Shown: piece after piece, positions 30,815-39,764 of the stretch | Layout: the number at the start of each line of letters is the position of its first letter | How positions within the stretch are numbered: the stretch's first letter is position 1 | Assembly (NCBI GenBank): GCA_017464225.1 | Contig: JAFUDW010000142.1 | Location: 1 to 40,720 of the forward strand | Source of the DNA: Clostridia bacterium | GTDB lineage: Bacteria; Bacillota_A; Clostridia; Christensenellales; Aristaeellaceae | DNA length: 40,720 nucleotides | Reading direction: 5' to 3' | Translations under genes and position numbers: made by a program | Notes under the pieces: model-generated | What the model was told of the DNA's origin: nothing | The model's database searches: none | Seen by the model: only the letters and a program-made list of their open reading frames with translations

Positions 30815-30849
30815 TAGCATAAAGAAAAACGGGTTACAAGAACCCGTTT
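30815..30849 (-). terminator. Intrinsic terminator of the noncoding RNA gene
   Basis: On the minus strand: a 9-bp stem (30841-30849 with 30827-30835), five-base loop, then TTTTTCTTTAT. It lies just upstream of the metallophosphoesterase gene and ends the transcript from the promoter at 31068-31096. Confidence 0.9.
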
Positions 30850-31061
30850 GCCTTTGTAAGTCTCGGATGCCCCAAAGTGCCGCTGTGCCCTATTTTTTCA
30901 CCCGCTATGTTAAGCAGGCCGGTGCCCTGCAGCTGCTTACCGCCGTCCCCTGGCATGCATACACACGGGGGCATGACGTCCACCGCTTGACGCGGGCTCC
31001 GTTTTTTGAAATGTGGGTAAAAACAGAACACTGGCCTGAACACTCCAGGAGCATCCTTGAT
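30827..31061 (-). ncRNA. Structured noncoding RNA, probably 6S RNA
   Basis: A 235-base transcript unit with a consensus promoter, an intrinsic terminator and no plausible ORF. The ends pair: 31048-31056 (GGATGCTCC in the RNA) with 30865-30873 (GGGGCATCC), enclosing a 192-base body, the size of 6S RNA. Inside, the two halves pair in a rod: TTTTTACCC with GGGTGAAAAA (one bulge), AGTG and CTG with CAG and CACT, GGAGCCC with GGGCACC (one mismatch), and an apical stem CCCC/GGGG. 6S RNA mimics an open promoter and inhibits SigA-RNA polymerase in stationary phase. I checked for signal-recognition RNA (no GGAAGG-type loop), RNase P and tmRNA hallmarks and saw none. The RNA gene is well supported; its 6S identity less so. 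Confidence 0.6.
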
Positions 31062-31067
31062 GCATCT

Positions 31068-31096
31068 ATTATACGAAAGACCGCAAGAATTGTCAA
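31068..31096 (-). promoter_or_regulatory. Consensus SigA promoter of the noncoding RNA
   Basis: Minus-strand TTGACA (31091-31096), 17-base spacer, TATAAT (31068-31073): a perfect match at both hexamers and spacing, the best promoter in the window. Start expected near 31061. Confidence 0.92.
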
Positions 31097-31197
31097 GGCC
31101 TGGAAACGGGAAACATTTAACAAAATATCATCTTTCGCATCGAACGGCTCAACGCTACGGGTTTACAATGCGCTGCTTTTGTCAGTCCGCCGCGGAA

Positions 31198-34100
31198 CTA
31201 TGCCTGCGTCCCGGTTGCGACCTCCTGCGTCTGAACCGGCTGGAGCTCCGAAGGTACGCCGCTTCCATCGTAGAGATATGCTTTCCATTCCGACTTGGGC
31301 TCGCCGTTGTCCAGCCATAGCCTGACGATCACCAGGCGCTGGCTCTGATCATAGGAAACGCCGTCTTTTACGCCGCCGATTGCGCCCTCAGGGATCGTTT
31401 CCTTTACTACATAGTAGAAGTAAGCGGAGCCGTCACGCTGTATGTTATCGTAAAATTGCGACATCGAATAAGAAATGGCGTCAAACCAAAACGCTGTTTG
31501 TTGCTCCGCTGCGCCGGCGCTGTTGAAAGCAGTCAGATGCACGCCATCCGCTTTTTCTGTTCCGTCCAGGTTGATTACCCGAAGCTCAAAGGAAAATTCG
31601 TTGGCTTTCTGATCACGGCCTTCCATGATTTTATTTCCCTTGATGGTTGCGCTGGCGTCAAACGGTTTGCTCTTGTTGACAAAGATCTCTTCTGCGTCGG
31701 TGTCAAGCTTGATTTGTCCGTCCGCGATGATAGGCTGCCCACTCCAATCGGTGCCGGAAAGGGTGGATGCGTCGCAGCTGCTCGGCACAACGGTCTTGCT
31801 GTCCAGCGACCAATAGCTGTCCGCGATGGTCGCGTTCGTTCCGTTGGCTTGCATGACGCGGATCTCCTCCACGTGGAAATCGGTTTCCGCCAACAGATCC
31901 TTAATCACCACGGTGTAGCCAGCGGGGATGCCCGCAATGGTGCCATTGTTGCCGGATACGCTCGCCGCGATTGGCGTGAAACCGTTGCTGGTCAGCTGGC
32001 CGTCGACATAATAGAAGTATTCTCCGGCTTCATTCTGAATAAAATAGGAGCTGGTAGCATACGGTGCAAGTTCTCCCTGCGCGTTTTCAAGCTGTACCCG
32101 GAATTCAAAGGTGGAGCCGTCGTCTGTTTCGCCCTCGGCCAGCCGTTTGGTGATACGCAGCTCGTTCAGATTCTTGTCCGAGCAATGGTTGGAATACGTT
32201 ACCCGCGCGCGGTTTCCGACAGCGGCGACCGTCGTTGGATAAATGCCGTCAACGGCTGTGGCGTCAATGCCGTCGATCTTCACATCGTTTACGATGATTT
32301 CATCATAATAGTCGCTTCCGACGCCAAGCTCCTGAACGTAATACTCCTCTTCATCCGACATTTCCGGGAAGGTAGCGGCCTCGCCCGGCTTCAGGTAGAA
32401 GACGTTGGCGTATGTTTTGCCGTTGATGATGACAGAAGGATAGAAAAGCACAGCATCATTTGTGCCCTCATAGACCGCATTTGTCAACGGCACGTCGTAT
32501 GTTCCGTCCTTCTTGAACGCTTGATAGGCAAAATATACATTGGCAAACTTCTGCTGGGTGGTGCCGTCCAGCACCTTTTCCACGGTGAACCTGCCCTTTT
32601 CAATGACCGGCAGGTTGAACCGCATTTCCAGATTGGACGCGCCCGCGCCGTGCTCCATGTAGAACATCTTGAAAGAATGGCTGCCGTAATCCACAAAGGT
32701 ATCGCCTTTGAAGTATAGATTTACCTTGCTTTCATCCCAGGGCGTGCCGACCGGGAAAACGCCGGCTATCTTAAAACAGGCATTGATCGTTCTGGGGATC
32801 TCGCTGTTGTTCATATTGCTTCCGTACGTTATTTCGCCGGTCGCGAAATTGATGGTTCCGGGCAGGGCGTCATGAACGCCGCCGATATCCAAAACCTTTA
32901 CCCCGTCAATGTAGATCCAAAGATCGTCGTCGCCGTTGAACTCATAGATCATGGGCCCGCCGTTATTATACCCGTTTTTGGGCTGCATGAAGGTGAATTC
33001 CATGGTCATGCCGAAATAGTCATTTTTCCCATTTACCAAGTAGAGCTTTCCGTTGTTTGTCGGATCATCCAGGTTCAGCGCGTTTCCGCCGCCATCATAC
33101 AGGTTGGTGTTTGTCGCGGGACGGTTCGCGTCCAGATCGTTATACGGATAGAAGTTGCCGCGCTTATAGTAGTATTTATCGTCGTTGTTGGGTGTTCCGA
33201 TTTCCTGATATACGGTAAAATTGCCGTTATTATAATAGGCAAAATTGTTAAAGGAGCTGTATTCGTAGTAGCCGGTTGCATTATAAACGCTTTCAAGGAA
33301 CAGATGGTTGGCAGTGCCTTTATAGTTGCTGCTGCTGTCATCGAACAGGGCGCTTGCGCTTTGACCGGTGGTGAAGGTTGGGAATCCATCCACAAGTCTG
33401 TCGCTGGCAATTCCGCTGTTGTTGTAATGGTTTCCTTCCTGATAATTGTTACCGCCCACGACATCTGTGATTTGTTGACGGCTGGCAAAATCATACATTT
33501 TGATGGTGATGCCCGCCGCCGCGCTGTCCACTGTGGAAACGGTGTGCAATGTATTGCCGGTGGTTCCGCTGCTGTAAGCGGCGAAGGAGAAAGCCTGGGA
33601 CTGAGCGCCGGTGCCGCTTGCCAGGGATACGTCGCCATTTTCGTCCTGCACTACCTGATAGCCATACCAGGCCCAGGAGCTGGAGTCCCATGCTTCCACG
33701 GTGGAATTGTATCCGCCGTCACGACGCCCGTTCAGCGTTACGCCGGGACGGGTGGCGGATACCAGCGTACCGTTGCCCTGCGGGGAGAGGTACATGCCCG
33801 TTTCCTGATTATAGAAATCATAGTATCCGTTCAGCTCGTTTGTGGTCGCGTCCCGGTGCATGATGACCGTCCACACCGGGGAAACGGCGCTGCGCCCGGT
33901 GATCTGGTCGCCCTTGTCATAAGTCTTTACCAGATTGCCGTTTCCGTCGATCACGTAATCTTCATACGCTCCGGATGCTTCGTTATATACGGACTGATAG
34001 AGGATCACCTGCTGATTTTCCTCAAGATCCTGCACGCTGATTTTGCTTGCGGTGTAAGCGGGATTCAAAAAGATTAGATCGTATAAGGTGAACCATTCGT

Positions 34101-35595
34101 TGTTGCCGCTGTCGCTGTATGTGCCAAAGCCGGACGCCGTTGATCCGCTGTAGTTGTTGATCGCGATACCGTTATCGTTCGTGATCCTGATTCGTCCGTC
34201 GCGGCCGTTGGCGCCTTCGGTTACATTCAGCGCCTGGGGCGTAGCGGAAACCGCTACGCCGCTGTTATTGCTGAGATTGATGTTTAGGTATTCTCCCGTG
34301 TCCGCCTGGATATAGTATTTTCCGTTTCCAGCCGAAAGGAAGGTCCAGAGGGTTATATCGTTATTTGCATGGACATACATGTCATCAAAGGTGACAGCCT
34401 CCGCAGCCAGCTTGTTGCTTCCGCCGGACAACGGTTTAGCCTGTATCGCGTTATTCGTATAGGTATTGATGATGGCAAAGGTCTTTCCGTTCAAATCGGC
34501 CGTCGCGCCGGAGGATACCACGCCGTAAACGGAGAATCCATCCGCCTGGAAGCGCACCGTTTGCCCTTCGGTTTCGGCGCTGATCGTTTTCCCCGCGTCA
34601 GCTTCATCCGCAAAGTGCACCACGTTCAGCGCTTCGCTTGCGCTGTCCGCCAGTTCAATGCTCACTTCCACCGCGGCGCCTTCGGCGGGCTGATACTTTA
34701 CGTCGGGCGCGTCCGGATCAATAATGCTGATATCAAACAGCCGGATATAGCTTGCTGTTCCCGCAGCCATGCCAAGCGCGGCTTCCGCTTTGGATATATA
34801 GAGATCATACATATCGGATGCCGCAAGGATTTCTTCAACGGCCAGCGCGGCGTTTTCGGGGATCCCCGCGTCGGCGCCGTAGGTGACGGTGATCAAATAC
34901 ATATTTCCGTCGCTGGCCAGCACGCGTTTTTCCAGCGTATAGCCCACGATGGCGAAGGCGGAAAAGCTTCCCGCGGTGAATTGGACCGTGCCCTCCGTCA
35001 CATTGGTTTCCAAGGTTTCGATCTGCCGCGGGGACGCCTGCATCAGCGTGCGGCGCCCCGTCATCTCCGTGCGGGGAGGGGGATTTGTAAAATGCAATGC
35101 GGCAATCTTATCTCCTGCGGTGGCCATATCGATTTCCACGCGAACCGGCCCGTCGGGCTCAATGATAGCATCTCCGGACATCAAGGAAATATCAAATACG
35201 CGCAGGAAGGCGATATCGCTTTTTTCGATCCCAAGCTGATCCGCGACGCTGTCGGAATAGAGTTCGGCTGATATTTCGTCAGCTGTCACGCGGGCATCCT
35301 CCGGCACAGGCGCATCCGGATAGAGCCGCACGGTGTAATCTTTCCCCGCATATACCAGGGGAAGAGGCTCTTTGGCAGGGAGAAGCGTGACGCCATCCAA
35401 AGAGAAGAAGTCCGAATAAATCACATAAGGCTCGGACAGATCGCCATCGTTTCCCGCGCTCATCGTATCGGATTCCAAGGCTGCGGCAATCAGAGCGTCG
35501 TCCTCTCCTGAACCGGCTTCCAACGGAAGGGCGAGCATGCCAAGAACAAACGCCATGATAAGCGCGATCGTTCTCTTTACGCTTGATGTTTTCAT
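31198..35595 (-). CDS. Large secreted fibro-slime/pilin-type surface protein
   Basis: 1465 residues. Signal peptide at 1-27 (KRTIALIMAFVLGMLALPLEA). Two related Ig-like modules follow, about 55-225 and 230-360 (each with RVFDISLMSGD/RLFDISIIDPD and FSAFAIVGYT/FSVYGVV). A ricin-like beta-trefoil region runs about 366-740 (LNGKTFAIINTYTNNAIQAK; GKYYIQADTGEYLNI). A fibro-slime (PA14-like) domain about 780-1000 carries NGDDDLWIYIDGVKVLDIGG, then Cna-B/pilin-type modules from about 1005 and 1147 (RFTVEKVLDGTTQQKF; LRITKRLAEGETDDGSTFEF), and a last Spy0128-like module from about 1318 (GNKIMEGRDQKANEFSFEL). It ends without the usual F-x-N strand, LPXTG signal or membrane anchor. Start: ATG 35595 with AGGGGG 8 bases upstream. 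Likely role: adhesion to host or mucus glycans (inference). Confidence 0.85.
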   Translation of the reverse strand: MKTSSVKRTIALIMAFVLGMLALPLEAGSGEDDALIAAALESDTMSAGNDGDLSEPYVIYSDFFSLDGVTLLPAKEPLPLVYAGKDYTVRLYPDAPVPEDARVTADEISAELYSDSVADQLGIEKSDIAFLRVFDISLMSGDAIIEPDGPVRVEIDMATAGDKIAALHFTNPPPRTEMTGRRTLMQASPRQIETLETNVTEGTVQFTAGSFSAFAIVGYTLEKRVLASDGNMYLITVTYGADAGIPENAALAVEEILAASDMYDLYISKAEAALGMAAGTASYIRLFDISIIDPDAPDVKYQPAEGAAVEVSIELADSASEALNVVHFADEADAGKTISAETEGQTVRFQADGFSVYGVVSSGATADLNGKTFAIINTYTNNAIQAKPLSGGSNKLAAEAVTFDDMYVHANNDITLWTFLSAGNGKYYIQADTGEYLNINLSNNSGVAVSATPQALNVTEGANGRDGRIRITNDNGIAINNYSGSTASGFGTYSDSGNNEWFTLYDLIFLNPAYTASKISVQDLEENQQVILYQSVYNEASGAYEDYVIDGNGNLVKTYDKGDQITGRSAVSPVWTVIMHRDATTNELNGYYDFYNQETGMYLSPQGNGTLVSATRPGVTLNGRRDGGYNSTVEAWDSSSWAWYGYQVVQDENGDVSLASGTGAQSQAFSFAAYSSGTTGNTLHTVSTVDSAAAGITIKMYDFASRQQITDVVGGNNYQEGNHYNNSGIASDRLVDGFPTFTTGQSASALFDDSSSNYKGTANHLFLESVYNATGYYEYSSFNNFAYYNNGNFTVYQEIGTPNNDDKYYYKRGNFYPYNDLDANRPATNTNLYDGGGNALNLDDPTNNGKLYLVNGKNDYFGMTMEFTFMQPKNGYNNGGPMIYEFNGDDDLWIYIDGVKVLDIGGVHDALPGTINFATGEITYGSNMNNSEIPRTINACFKIAGVFPVGTPWDESKVNLYFKGDTFVDYGSHSFKMFYMEHGAGASNLEMRFNLPVIEKGRFTVEKVLDGTTQQKFANVYFAYQAFKKDGTYDVPLTNAVYEGTNDAVLFYPSVIINGKTYANVFYLKPGEAATFPEMSDEEEYYVQELGVGSDYYDEIIVNDVKIDGIDATAVDGIYPTTVAAVGNRARVTYSNHCSDKNLNELRITKRLAEGETDDGSTFEFRVQLENAQGELAPYATSSYFIQNEAGEYFYYVDGQLTSNGFTPIAASVSGNNGTIAGIPAGYTVVIKDLLAETDFHVEEIRVMQANGTNATIADSYWSLDSKTVVPSSCDASTLSGTDWSGQPIIADGQIKLDTDAEEIFVNKSKPFDASATIKGNKIMEGRDQKANEFSFELRVINLDGTEKADGVHLTAFNSAGAAEQQTAFWFDAISYSMSQFYDNIQRDGSAYFYYVVKETIPEGAIGGVKDGVSYDQSQRLVIVRLWLDNGEPKSEWKAYLYDGSGVPSELQPVQTQEVATGTQA

Positions 35596-35647
35596 GAGCC
35601 ATGCCCCCTGTTCCGTGATCCCTGCGAGTCATAGAATTAGACAATGT

Positions 35648-35653
35648 ATTATA
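35648..35653 (-). promoter_or_regulatory. -10 element of the surface-protein gene
   Basis: Minus-strand TATAAT, with TTTGGT 16 bases further upstream as a possible -35, 52 bases before the ATG. The surrounding 90 bases up to the neighbouring gene are A+T-rich and hold TTATA/TATAA repeats but no gene. Confidence 0.5.
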
Positions 35654-35745
35654 CAATAGAGCAGGTTACACCAAAGGGCGTTTATATGCCTTATAACCGT
35701 TTTTAATAAAAAAGTAAAAAACTTGAAATAAGAATGAAAACAGCG

Positions 35746-37887
35746 TCATTTATTCCGCAGCGCGTCGATCACTTTGCCGGCGTATAAGTCGCAAAGCTCC
35801 CGGGCGGTTTCGGCGTCCGCGGCGGAGACGCTGACGTGCATCAGCGGCAGCGTGGGGTCCGGACTGATCAGCGCGCGGGCGTCTCCGTGCTGCGCCGCCA
35901 GTCCGCCCTGGGGACGGGGCGCGGCGCTTTTCAGCAGCGCTTCCAGCACCTTTCCCTTGCTTTGATCCTCGCAGGGGATGGAAGTCCGCTGCTGAAACAG
36001 GCGCGGCAAAGCGCTCAGCGCTTGCTCGGGGGACTCCTGGCTGAATAAATGCAGGAGCAGCAGCGCTTGCCGGAGCGCGTCCTTCATCATGGCCTGCTGA
36101 CGGAGGCAGCCCTCGCTTCTGTCCTGCGGAAGCGGGCTGCAGCCCTCTGTCCCGAAGTCAAAGATATCGTAGACCGGTTCGCCGCGCTTTTCCAGCGCTC
36201 GGATGCACAGCAGCTTCTGCTCAACAGGGCTGATTTCGCGGTCATCAAGGCGCAGCAGCGCCGTATCCTCGCTGAGCTGGAGCTGCATCCGGCTGTGCGC
36301 GTCCACCGTGTGCCCGGCCAGCGACAGAGCGTCCCTGGCCAGCGTAAAAAGGTATCGGCTGCCGCATTGCAGCGCGACGGGCAGGCCGTTTTTGCAGTAA
36401 TATTCCCGGGACAGCGCCTGTACATAACGGCTGCCCAGCGAGGTATGGCTTTGAATGGCGTCCGGATGGCAGCAGAGCGCGGGAAGCTCCTGACGGCGCA
36501 CGGCGGCCTCCAGCGCCGATGAGGCGGCGCTGCCCAGGGCCAGACCGTGCCTGTCCACCGCCAGCAGCGCTTTTTCGCCGCACAGCAGACCGCCGTCAGC
36601 CCTGAGCGCGTCCACGGCAAAGGAGAGCATGCCGGAGGTCCCCTGGCCCAAGGCTTGGGCTGATTCGGCGCCATAGGAAGCCAGCGCGCCCAGCACGGTA
36701 TGATAGGCGGCGGCGCCTTGAGCGCCGTACATCACGGCGATTCGCCTGCGGCTGTCCGACAGCAGGAAAGCCGCGGCGGCTGCCGCCAGCTGCGCGGGCG
36801 AATCAAAGGCGATCCGTCCTTCCGATACCGTGACCCGGGAGGGCTGATGAACGGCCTCGTTGATCACGGCGTCGTCGGGCAGACGGATGCCCGGCCAGAT
36901 ACGCGCCTTGGACTGAAGGGTGGAAAAAGCGCCTGCCGCCGCGCCTTCGCCCAGCACGCTGCCGCTTTGCAATGCCGCTCCCTGCTCCACCCGTGCGTTT
37001 CGGCATACGATGGCCCCCTCCAGCTGTGCGCCCGCGCCGATCACCGCGCCTTCCAGCACACAGGAGCGGCTGATCACCGCTCCTTCGCCGATCCGGGCGT
37101 CCGGGGACACATAGGAATCCGCGGAGATCACAGCGCCCGGAAAGGCCGAAACGCCTGCGGCGGCGGGCGCAAAGCCTGTCCGCCCGGCCAGCAGATCGCC
37201 CTGTGCCTTTAAAAAAGCCTCCGGGTCGCCCACGTCGCACCAGTAGGCTCCGCTTTCCCAGCCGTACAGCGGCAGCCCCTTTTGCAGCATCAGCGGAAAC
37301 AGATCGCGGCCAAAGTCAAAGGGCGCGTTCCGGGGGATCAGTGACAGCGCCTGGGGCTCCAGCAGGTATACGCCGGTATTGACCAGACTGCTGAATACCC
37401 GGCTCCAGTCCGGCTTTTCAATAAATTGGGTGATCCGGCCCTCCCCGTCAGTCATCACCACGCCATAGGAAAGGGGGATATCGGTTCGCTGCAGCACCAG
37501 CGTAGCCGCGGCATGGCGCTGTCTGTGAAATTGGAGCGCGGCGGTGAGATCAACGCTGGTGAGCCCGTCGCCCGAAAGCACCAGCACGGTATCCCGCGCC
37601 TGCTCCGCCGCCATCAGCACGCTGCCCGCCGTGCCCACAGGCTTGTCCTCGATCACATAGGAAAGCGATACGCCATGCCTGCCCGCGCCGAAACGGCTTC
37701 GCACGTCCTCCGGCCTGTACCATAGCGTGACGTCAGCGTGATCATAGCCGTGCCTGGAAAGCAGGCGCAGGGTGTAATCCATGATGGGCGCGCCGCAGAG
37801 CGGGGCCAGCGGTTTGGGAAGGCCGCAGGTCAGCGGGCGAAGACGGGTGCCGGCGCCGCCCGCCATGATGATCGCCTGGATTGCCAT
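35746..37887 (-). CDS. Nucleotidyltransferase fused to hexapeptide repeats and a degenerate phosphomannomutase domain
   Basis: 713 residues. The N-terminal 230 residues are a sugar-1-phosphate nucleotidyltransferase: MAGGAGTRLRPLTCGLPKPL, SGDGLTSVDL metal site, IEKPDW and WCDVGDPEAF. Residues about 245-345 hold a left-handed beta-helix (DARIGEGAVISRSCVLEGAV). The C-terminal 360 residues have the outline of a phosphomannomutase/phosphoglucomutase, but the phospho-serine loop (usually TASHNP), the DGDxDR metal loop and the final RxSGTEP loop are not recognisable; ADGGLLCGEK and AVDRHGLALG lie where they would be. Fusions of this type in other phyla make GDP-mannose or similar. Here only the transferase part looks active. 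Start: ATG 37887, GGAGG 11 bases upstream; an earlier start (37911) is rejected. Confidence 0.8.
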   Translation of the reverse strand: MAIQAIIMAGGAGTRLRPLTCGLPKPLAPLCGAPIMDYTLRLLSRHGYDHADVTLWYRPEDVRSRFGAGRHGVSLSYVIEDKPVGTAGSVLMAAEQARDTVLVLSGDGLTSVDLTAALQFHRQRHAAATLVLQRTDIPLSYGVVMTDGEGRITQFIEKPDWSRVFSSLVNTGVYLLEPQALSLIPRNAPFDFGRDLFPLMLQKGLPLYGWESGAYWCDVGDPEAFLKAQGDLLAGRTGFAPAAAGVSAFPGAVISADSYVSPDARIGEGAVISRSCVLEGAVIGAGAQLEGAIVCRNARVEQGAALQSGSVLGEGAAAGAFSTLQSKARIWPGIRLPDDAVINEAVHQPSRVTVSEGRIAFDSPAQLAAAAAAFLLSDSRRRIAVMYGAQGAAAYHTVLGALASYGAESAQALGQGTSGMLSFAVDALRADGGLLCGEKALLAVDRHGLALGSAASSALEAAVRRQELPALCCHPDAIQSHTSLGSRYVQALSREYYCKNGLPVALQCGSRYLFTLARDALSLAGHTVDAHSRMQLQLSEDTALLRLDDREISPVEQKLLCIRALEKRGEPVYDIFDFGTEGCSPLPQDRSEGCLRQQAMMKDALRQALLLLHLFSQESPEQALSALPRLFQQRTSIPCEDQSKGKVLEALLKSAAPRPQGGLAAQHGDARALISPDPTLPLMHVSVSAADAETARELCDLYAGKVIDALRNK

Positions 37888-37972
37888 AAAAAAACAACGC
37901 CTCCAAATCAAGATTCGGTAAGCGTTATTCTATGCCGTTTATGGTCAAAACATGCCTTGAAAATCGCATGCT

Positions 37973-38524
37973 TTACGCCCGATCTTCGGCCAAGATCGCG
38001 TAATATGCCACGTCCATCCAGCTGCCGTCCCTTCGCTTGCGTTCGCCGCGGAAAACGCCTTCCATGCGTAGGCCGCATTTCTGCATGACCCGGCCAGAGG
38101 CGGGATTGCGCGTATCATGGCACAGCATGACGCGGTGAAATCCCACGGTATCGATCAGGTAGGCGATCACGCGGTCCAGCGCTTCGGTCATGATGCCCTG
38201 GTTCCAGAACCGGCGGCAAAGGCAATAGCCGATCTCACAGCTTTCCTCCTCCTCGCGCCAGCGGACGACCGAAATATCGCCGATCAGCTCGCCCTCCTTT
38301 TCGATCCCCCAGCGGTAGACTGTGGGGCTTTCATAGCCTTCGACCCACATTTCCACCAGCCCTTTTGTGACCTCCGGGGAGGCGTGGGGGCCCCAACTCA
38401 CATATTTTGCCACCTCCGGGTCGCCCGCCCAGTTGTTGAACATCATCAAAAAATCCTCGGAGCGATAGCGCCGCAGGCGCAGACGGCGGGTATGCAGATC
38501 GGGGGAGCCTAAATGATTCAGCAT
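37973..38524 (-). CDS. GNAT acetyltransferase, RimJ/RimL type
   Basis: 183 residues. N-terminal LHTRRLRLRRYRSEDFLMMF, the acceptor-side segment VYRWGIEKEGELIGDISVV, then ESCEIGYCLCRRFWNQGIMT with the acetyl-CoA-binding turn, followed by FHRVMLCHDTRNPASGRVMQ and KCGLRMEGVFR, all as in RimJ/RimL-type enzymes that acetylate the N-terminus of ribosomal or other proteins, or small amines. Substrate not predictable. Start: ATG 38524-38522 with AGGAGG 6 bases before. It lies 12 bases behind mutY and is probably co-transcribed with it. Confidence 0.9.
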   Translation of the reverse strand: MLNHLGSPDLHTRRLRLRRYRSEDFLMMFNNWAGDPEVAKYVSWGPHASPEVTKGLVEMWVEGYESPTVYRWGIEKEGELIGDISVVRWREEEESCEIGYCLCRRFWNQGIMTEALDRVIAYLIDTVGFHRVMLCHDTRNPASGRVMQKCGLRMEGVFRGERKRRDGSWMDVAYYAILAEDRA

Positions 38525-38536
38525 GATGATCCTCCT

Positions 38537-39574
38537 TTATTCCTGCCGAAGCAGCGATCTGGCGGCCTGCCGCGCTTTCTTCATGGCGGTGGGCAGGGGA
38601 AGGGAGGAAAGCGCGTCGGCGTCCACCCATTGGCCGCCCTTGATGGAAACGGCGTTCTGCGCGGTAAAATGATATAGCTTCATATTCCATATCCTGTGGG
38701 TGAAAACATGCTTGCATTCGCCCAGATCAGCGATGAAGCGCGCGTTGAGACGCAGGCCTTTCAGCTTTTTTTCCATGGCCTCCGGGGTATTATTGCCCTC
38801 GCAGAGCACAAATACCCAGAGCCCGCGCAGCAGAGCCGCCTCCCGCTGCTGTACCAGTATATGCCCGCCGCAGGTCACCAGTCCCACGCCCACGTCAACA
38901 GGCAGCGGTGGCTTCGAGGCGGCGCGAAGCGGCAGCGTTTCGGGGTCGCCCTCGGCGCATGCCCGGCAGAGGGACCGCAGCGGGCATGCCGCGCAGTCTG
39001 GCGTGCCGGGAAGGCAGACCGTAGCGCCAAGATCCATCAGCGCTTGATTCCAGTCCCCGGGCGATTCCCTGTCAATATTTTCTAAGGCCAGCTGTCGGAT
39101 ACGGCGCTGGGTGGAAGGCATGCCCACGTCCTCCCGGATATCGTGCAGACGGCTGATCACGCGGGTCAGGTTGCCGTCGATGGCCGGGCAGGGCATGCGG
39201 TACGCGATGGAGCAGATGGCCGCCGCCGTATAATCGCCGACGCCGGACAGTGCGCGCACGGCTTCATAGGAGCGGGGAAACTGTCCGCCGTATTCGTCCC
39301 GGACGATGCGGGCAGCCTTATGAAGATTGCGGGCGCGGGAATAGTAGCCCAGCCCTTCCCAGTGCTTGAGCACCTCCTGTTCGCTTGCCGCGGCCAGGGC
39401 GCACACGTCGGGGAAACGGGCCAGAAAACGGCTGTAGTATCCGGCCACCGTTTCGGTGCGGGTCTGCTGCAGCATGATTTCTGATATCCATACAGCGTAA
39501 GGATCGCGGGTGCCGCGGAAGGGCAGCGCGCGTTTGTTCGCTTCATACCAGGGCAAAAGCGGGGGATAAGCCAT
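38537..39574 (-). CDS. mutY: A/G-specific adenine glycosylase MutY
   Basis: Removes adenine mispaired with 8-oxoguanine in base-excision repair. 345 residues. The catalytic glutamate is in WISEIMLQQTRTETV, the helix-hairpin-helix is LSGVGDYTAAAICSIAY, and the catalytic aspartate is in PAIDGNLTRVISRL. The iron-sulfur cluster ligands are C-LPGTPD-C-AA-C-PLRSL-C. The C-terminal 115 residues are a NUDIX-like 8-oxoG-recognition domain (GVGLVTCGGHILVQQREAAL; KHVFTHRIWNMKLY). Start: ATG 39574-39572, preceded 5 bases upstream by GGAGG; that GGAGG lies right behind another in-frame ATG (39586), and the ORF runs 60 codons further upstream through promoter sequence, which I reject. An extended -10 (TATACT, 39602-39607) precedes it. 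Confidence 0.95.
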   Translation of the reverse strand: MAYPPLLPWYEANKRALPFRGTRDPYAVWISEIMLQQTRTETVAGYYSRFLARFPDVCALAAASEQEVLKHWEGLGYYSRARNLHKAARIVRDEYGGQFPRSYEAVRALSGVGDYTAAAICSIAYRMPCPAIDGNLTRVISRLHDIREDVGMPSTQRRIRQLALENIDRESPGDWNQALMDLGATVCLPGTPDCAACPLRSLCRACAEGDPETLPLRAASKPPLPVDVGVGLVTCGGHILVQQREAALLRGLWVFVLCEGNNTPEAMEKKLKGLRLNARFIADLGECKHVFTHRIWNMKLYHFTAQNAVSIKGGQWVDADALSSLPLPTAMKKARQAARSLLRQE

Positions 39575-39601
39575 AAGCGCCTCCATGTGGGGATTATCGC
39601 C

Positions 39602-39607
39602 AGTATA
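39602..39607 (-). promoter_or_regulatory. Extended -10 of the mutY promoter
   Basis: Minus-strand TGGTATACT, 28 bases before the chosen ATG, with only a weak -35 (TTCCCC at 17 bases). Confidence 0.45.
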
Positions 39608-39720
39608 CCATAAAAGCCGAGAAGGGGGAAGAAAAAAGATGAAAATGGGCGATAAGCCGTTTTTACGGTAAATTTTGCGATTTTGTTCAATAATTTTTGA
39701 AAAATTTTTTAAAATAGGTA

Positions 39721-39749
39721 TTGCATATCTGCGCTGTTTGGGGTAAAAT
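39721..39749 (+). promoter_or_regulatory. Promoter of groES-groL
   Basis: TTGCAT (39721-39726), 17-base spacer, TAAAAT (39744-39749). A run of A and T tracts at 39670-39720 just upstream may act as an UP element. Start near 39757, so the CIRCE operator falls at the beginning of the transcript. Confidence 0.75.
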
Positions 39750-39764
39750 ACCATTTGAAGGGCG

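Noticed and set aside
30865..31056. Signal-recognition-particle RNA as an alternative to 6S
   Set aside because: A GGTAAGCAGC stretch is reminiscent, but the required GGAA-type tetraloop and symmetric loop (AGGAAGCAGC opposite GTCAGG) are absent.
30768..31325. 185-codon plus-strand ORF across the noncoding RNA
   Set aside because: Spans a consensus promoter, terminator and the adhesin 3' end on the other strand; no ribosome site.
32872..34077. 401-codon plus-strand ORF inside the adhesin gene
   Set aside because: Rich in Ile/Val/His without domain character; the adhesin frame is uninterrupted and has clear domains.
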